A program made the position numbers and the translations under genes. The notes below the pieces were generated by a model that had not been told where the DNA came from, did no database searches, and saw only the letters and a program-made list of their open reading frames with translations. Shown in pieces: positions 61,683-64,000 of a DNA stretch of 64,000 nt. The stretch's first letter is position 1; each line of letters begins with the position of its first letter. This DNA is from Lachnospiraceae bacterium oral taxon 096 (lineage in GTDB: Bacteria > Bacillota > Clostridia > Lachnospirales > Lachnospiraceae), in NCBI GenBank assembly GCA_018141845.1, contig CP073340.1:1823001-1887000 (forward strand). The letters are read 5' to 3'.

Positions 61683-64000
61683 CTTTCTCCTCCTTCTCCC
61701 TGACTAAATATATATAGAGATAAATCGCTGTTATGGTCTGTCGATTATCCTCACCGCTTTGCATCCACTCATACATGGATTTCTTAAAAGCCTCATATGC
61801 CTGCTGTTTTTTGTCATCGGCACTCTTTTCTGGATTCATTCTTGCCAAAACATAAGCCAATCTTGCCAAATGAATGCTGTTTTTCTTTTGTCCTCTAAAT
61901 AACTCCAACACTTGATAGAGGAAAGCCTTTCCCTTGTCCTCAAACATAGAAAAGAAATCATTAATAGTTGCAAACTTTCCTCGAATGACCTCATCTGTCA
62001 ACTGATTCCAATGATATCCATTGTCGTCATCAAAAAGTGTAATTGCATTCTTTTTTCCTTCCCCATCTTCATAATGCTTTGAATTATCTTCCAACTCCCC
62101 AGTAATATCGGCCATATAAGAAATTGGATAAGTTGGATCACAAATTGCAATGCCCCCAGATATGGTCAACTTTCCCTGTGTAAATTTCTTTAAGCTATTG
62201 CTCAGATCAATGGCAAATTCAATGACATCCTTCCAAGCACCTGCCACAAAGACATCATCTCCTCCAGAGTAAATAATGGCAACCCTTCGCCTTCTCTCTG
62301 CTGGCTCTATCAATTCTCTTCCCTCTAGATTAAACTCTCCCTCTTTGAGAATCTTATTGATATATAACTTAAAGAAGATGGACAATCTCCTTGAGAAAGT
62401 TGCTGCCCTGCTCAATGTCTGCTTGTCCTCTGAAAATCCACTGACAAAGGCCTGACCTAGATTGTCGACATCCGCTCGAAATACACCCAAGCGGTCAATT
62501 CCCACTGCATCTTTTACTAGTTCTCCCAGTGTATCTGCATAGTGATAATCTCCGACAAATAAATTTTCCTGTGTATCCTCTCCAACATAACTTCTATTTT
62601 TTGAATAGGAGCGAATATAATCTGCCTTCCTCATACACTGCTTTAGTTCATCGCCATTTTTTACTGGAATCAGATACTCTCCCTCAAAAACCTCAAGGCT
62701 TTTCTCACCCTTTATCTGGCTCACCACAAAGAAATTTTGATTTAAAATGTCGCTGGACAATTGCATCAGTCCACCACAAACAGGGCAAATATCTCGTCCC
62801 TCATCATCTCTTTCTAACCAATCACTACTCCTGTGACAAATCGCACATTCTCTGCTGTGATCATTGATTTTGATTTTATTTAACTCTCGAATGACATCTG
62901 CACTATATCTTTTTGACTTTTTCTCTGATATTCTTTCGGATACACCTTGAAAGATCTTTTTATATGATCCAGCTGGATTATTCTCCAATTCGTTGGCACT
63001 ACATTCTTGATAGCCCGTTGCATAGAAAAGTTCTGCCTGAAAATTCTTTCTAAGCCAAGCATTAATCTCTGCATCCATCTCATCCAGTGCATCTCTTACC
63101 CTCTTTGTGTTTGGTAAAATCATATAGTGATGTCCACCGCCAACATAGAGAAGATTCGCTCTAGATAATCCAATCTTTTCCAATGTCTCATCAATGAGAT
63201 TTTCCATCATAATCTCAAGATAAAATGACCTTGCTCGCAAATTTTTCAAAATATCCGATGTGCCAAAATGCCCATAGATAAACTTTTGAATGCCAGAAAA
63301 ATCGGCACTAAATAATAGGAATGCTTTCTTATTGCAAAATTCTTCTTCATTTTTTACCAGTTCTTCACTATAATTTCTCTGCCCCTGCTCCTCAAGATAT
63401 TCATAAATACTGGAGGCAATGGCTGCCGTCATCTTCAAGTGATCAAACAAAGATACATCTTTTGGCTCATCTGTCGCAGCAAAGGATGGCAAGTAGGACA
63501 AATGCCTCTCCAATGCCTCGAGTAAGGAATTGACATAAGCTCCTGTAAAGGTCATTCGACCAATGGCTTCATCAACCCCATCTCTTGCACTGCCTATAAA
63601 ATCTACATTTGCCTTCTTATCAAGCTTATTTTGCTCCACAGGGTAATTGATTCCTTTATCCAAGCTTCTCGCTTGATATACCTTATTTCCCGTACCTTTT
63701 TCTTTCTCATTTAAAATATTAAAAATGCTATCTAGTACCGCATCCTTTGGAAAAGACCACTCTGTAGAATCTCCCAATTTTCTGCGATCCGATGCAGATG
63801 CAATATTGCTGGCGATATGTGCGATATAGGCTAAAGAATCTTCACTTCCCCCTCCCTGTAGCACCAATTTTTGATGACTAATGATTTCTTTTAAAACATC
63901 ATCTGTTTGCAATTTCTTTTTCAGATTTTGATTTTTGCCATTGTCTTCTGCATACAGTGCCTTACAAGTGTCGTGTAGCATACAGCCAATCGCAAGTTTT
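61666..64000 (-). CDS. csm1: Type III-A CRISPR large subunit Csm1/Cas10, N-terminus beyond the window
   Basis: Csm1 makes cyclic oligoadenylate and can cut DNA. The frame is open to the window edge; the codons before the Met at 63981 read KLAIGC and continue into MLHDTCK, so the HD-domain start lies outside. The HD pair is kept but HDxGK reads HDTCK. LLFSADFSGIQKFIYGHFGT marks the first Palm. A zinc ribbon (C379, C382, C399, C402, counted from that Met) and YSGGDDVFVAG (GGDD at 573-576) follow. The cyclase site looks active. cas6, cas1, cas2 and an array would have to lie to the right. Confidence 0.95.
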   Translation of the reverse strand, partial: KLAIGCMLHDTCKALYAEDNGKNQNLKKKLQTDDVLKEIISHQKLVLQGGGSEDSLAYIAHIASNIASASDRRKLGDSTEWSFPKDAVLDSIFNILNEKEKGTGNKVYQARSLDKGINYPVEQNKLDKKANVDFIGSARDGVDEAIGRMTFTGAYVNSLLEALERHLSYLPSFAATDEPKDVSLFDHLKMTAAIASSIYEYLEEQGQRNYSEELVKNEEEFCNKKAFLLFSADFSGIQKFIYGHFGTSDILKNLRARSFYLEIMMENLIDETLEKIGLSRANLLYVGGGHHYMILPNTKRVRDALDEMDAEINAWLRKNFQAELFYATGYQECSANELENNPAGSYKKIFQGVSERISEKKSKRYSADVIRELNKIKINDHSRECAICHRSSDWLERDDEGRDICPVCGGLMQLSSDILNQNFFVVSQIKGEKSLEVFEGEYLIPVKNGDELKQCMRKADYIRSYSKNRSYVGEDTQENLFVGDYHYADTLGELVKDAVGIDRLGVFRADVDNLGQAFVSGFSEDKQTLSRAATFSRRLSIFFKLYINKILKEGEFNLEGRELIEPAERRRRVAIIYSGGDDVFVAGAWKDVIEFAIDLSNSLKKFTQGKLTISGGIAICDPTYPISYMADITGELEDNSKHYEDGEGKKNAITLFDDDNGYHWNQLTDEVIRGKFATINDFFSMFEDKGKAFLYQVLELFRGQKKNSIHLARLAYVLARMNPEKSADDKKQQAYEAFKKSMYEWMQSGEDNRQTITAIYLYIYLVREKEEKDGVQQ

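Overview
The window reads as the chromosome of an AT-rich Gram-positive anaerobe of the class Clostridia, most likely family Lachnospiraceae. The evidence is the gene set and its order: infB-ylxQ-rnpM-nusA-rimP, rex-acpS-nnrD, a eukaryote-like (type 2) IleRS, GlnRS, a PyrK/PyrDB pyrimidine operon, Wzy-type capsule genes with a CpsBCD phosphoregulatory module, and a type III-A CRISPR effector. Species cannot be fixed from sequence reading alone. No rRNA, tRNA, IS element or CRISPR array was recognised. Almost all genes lie on the minus strand; the exceptions are an ABC-F gene and a three-gene NAD-salvage cluster.

Layout, left to right. (1) 1-4031, minus: translation/transcription operon rimP, nusA, rnpM, ylxQ, infB; infB runs off the left edge and has a tandem-repeat N-terminal region. 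(2) 4130-22442, minus: a large capsule cluster that starts at yebC and galK and runs through an initiating sugar-phosphate transferase, five or more glycosyltransferases, a Wzy-like polymerase, two flippases, LicD, a glycerol-3-phosphate cytidylyltransferase, the UDP-L-FucNAc set (capE/capF/capG) and a VanZ-like protein. Gaps are tiny and start/stop overlaps are common. (3) 22523-25672, minus: rex, acpS, nnrD and a CBS/DUF21 transporter-like protein, with a clear promoter. (4) 25806-27966, minus: cpsB, cpsC, cpsD with its own promoter and terminator. (5) 28156-30078, plus: ABC-F protein. (6) 30149-39906, minus: glgP, ileS (with a terminator-like leader hairpin), a small membrane protein and a secreted multidomain subtilase. 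(7) 40293-43640, plus: pncB, nudC, asparaginase. (8) 43637-49958, minus: a MORN-like anchored protein, glnS, a 42-residue membrane peptide, purD, purN, purM, purE. (9) 50018-55929, minus: an M29-type peptidase with a long N-terminal extension, a small membrane protein, pyrE, pyrD, pyrK, pyrF. (10) 56208-56897, minus: a Gly/Ala/Thr repeat protein. (11) 57155-64000, minus: csm6, csm5, csm4, csm3, csm2, csm1 (csm1 runs off the right edge).

How the genes work together. The capsule locus predicts a polymer with L-FucNAc and probably a phosphoglycerol or related phospho-substituent, assembled by a Wzx/Wzy route; the CpsBCD kinase/phosphatase module that would control chain length sits about 3 kb upstream, behind the rex block. 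The pyr and pur clusters cover parts of pyrimidine and purine synthesis. The csm genes give a full type III-A interference complex with an intact GGDD signalling motif in Csm1 and an R-x4-H HEPN ribonuclease motif in Csm6, so cyclic-oligoadenylate signalling is expected. The least explained objects are the repeat protein beside the csm operon, the structured DNA upstream of the subtilase gene, the leader hairpin before ileS and the displaced ribosome-binding sequence before pyrF.
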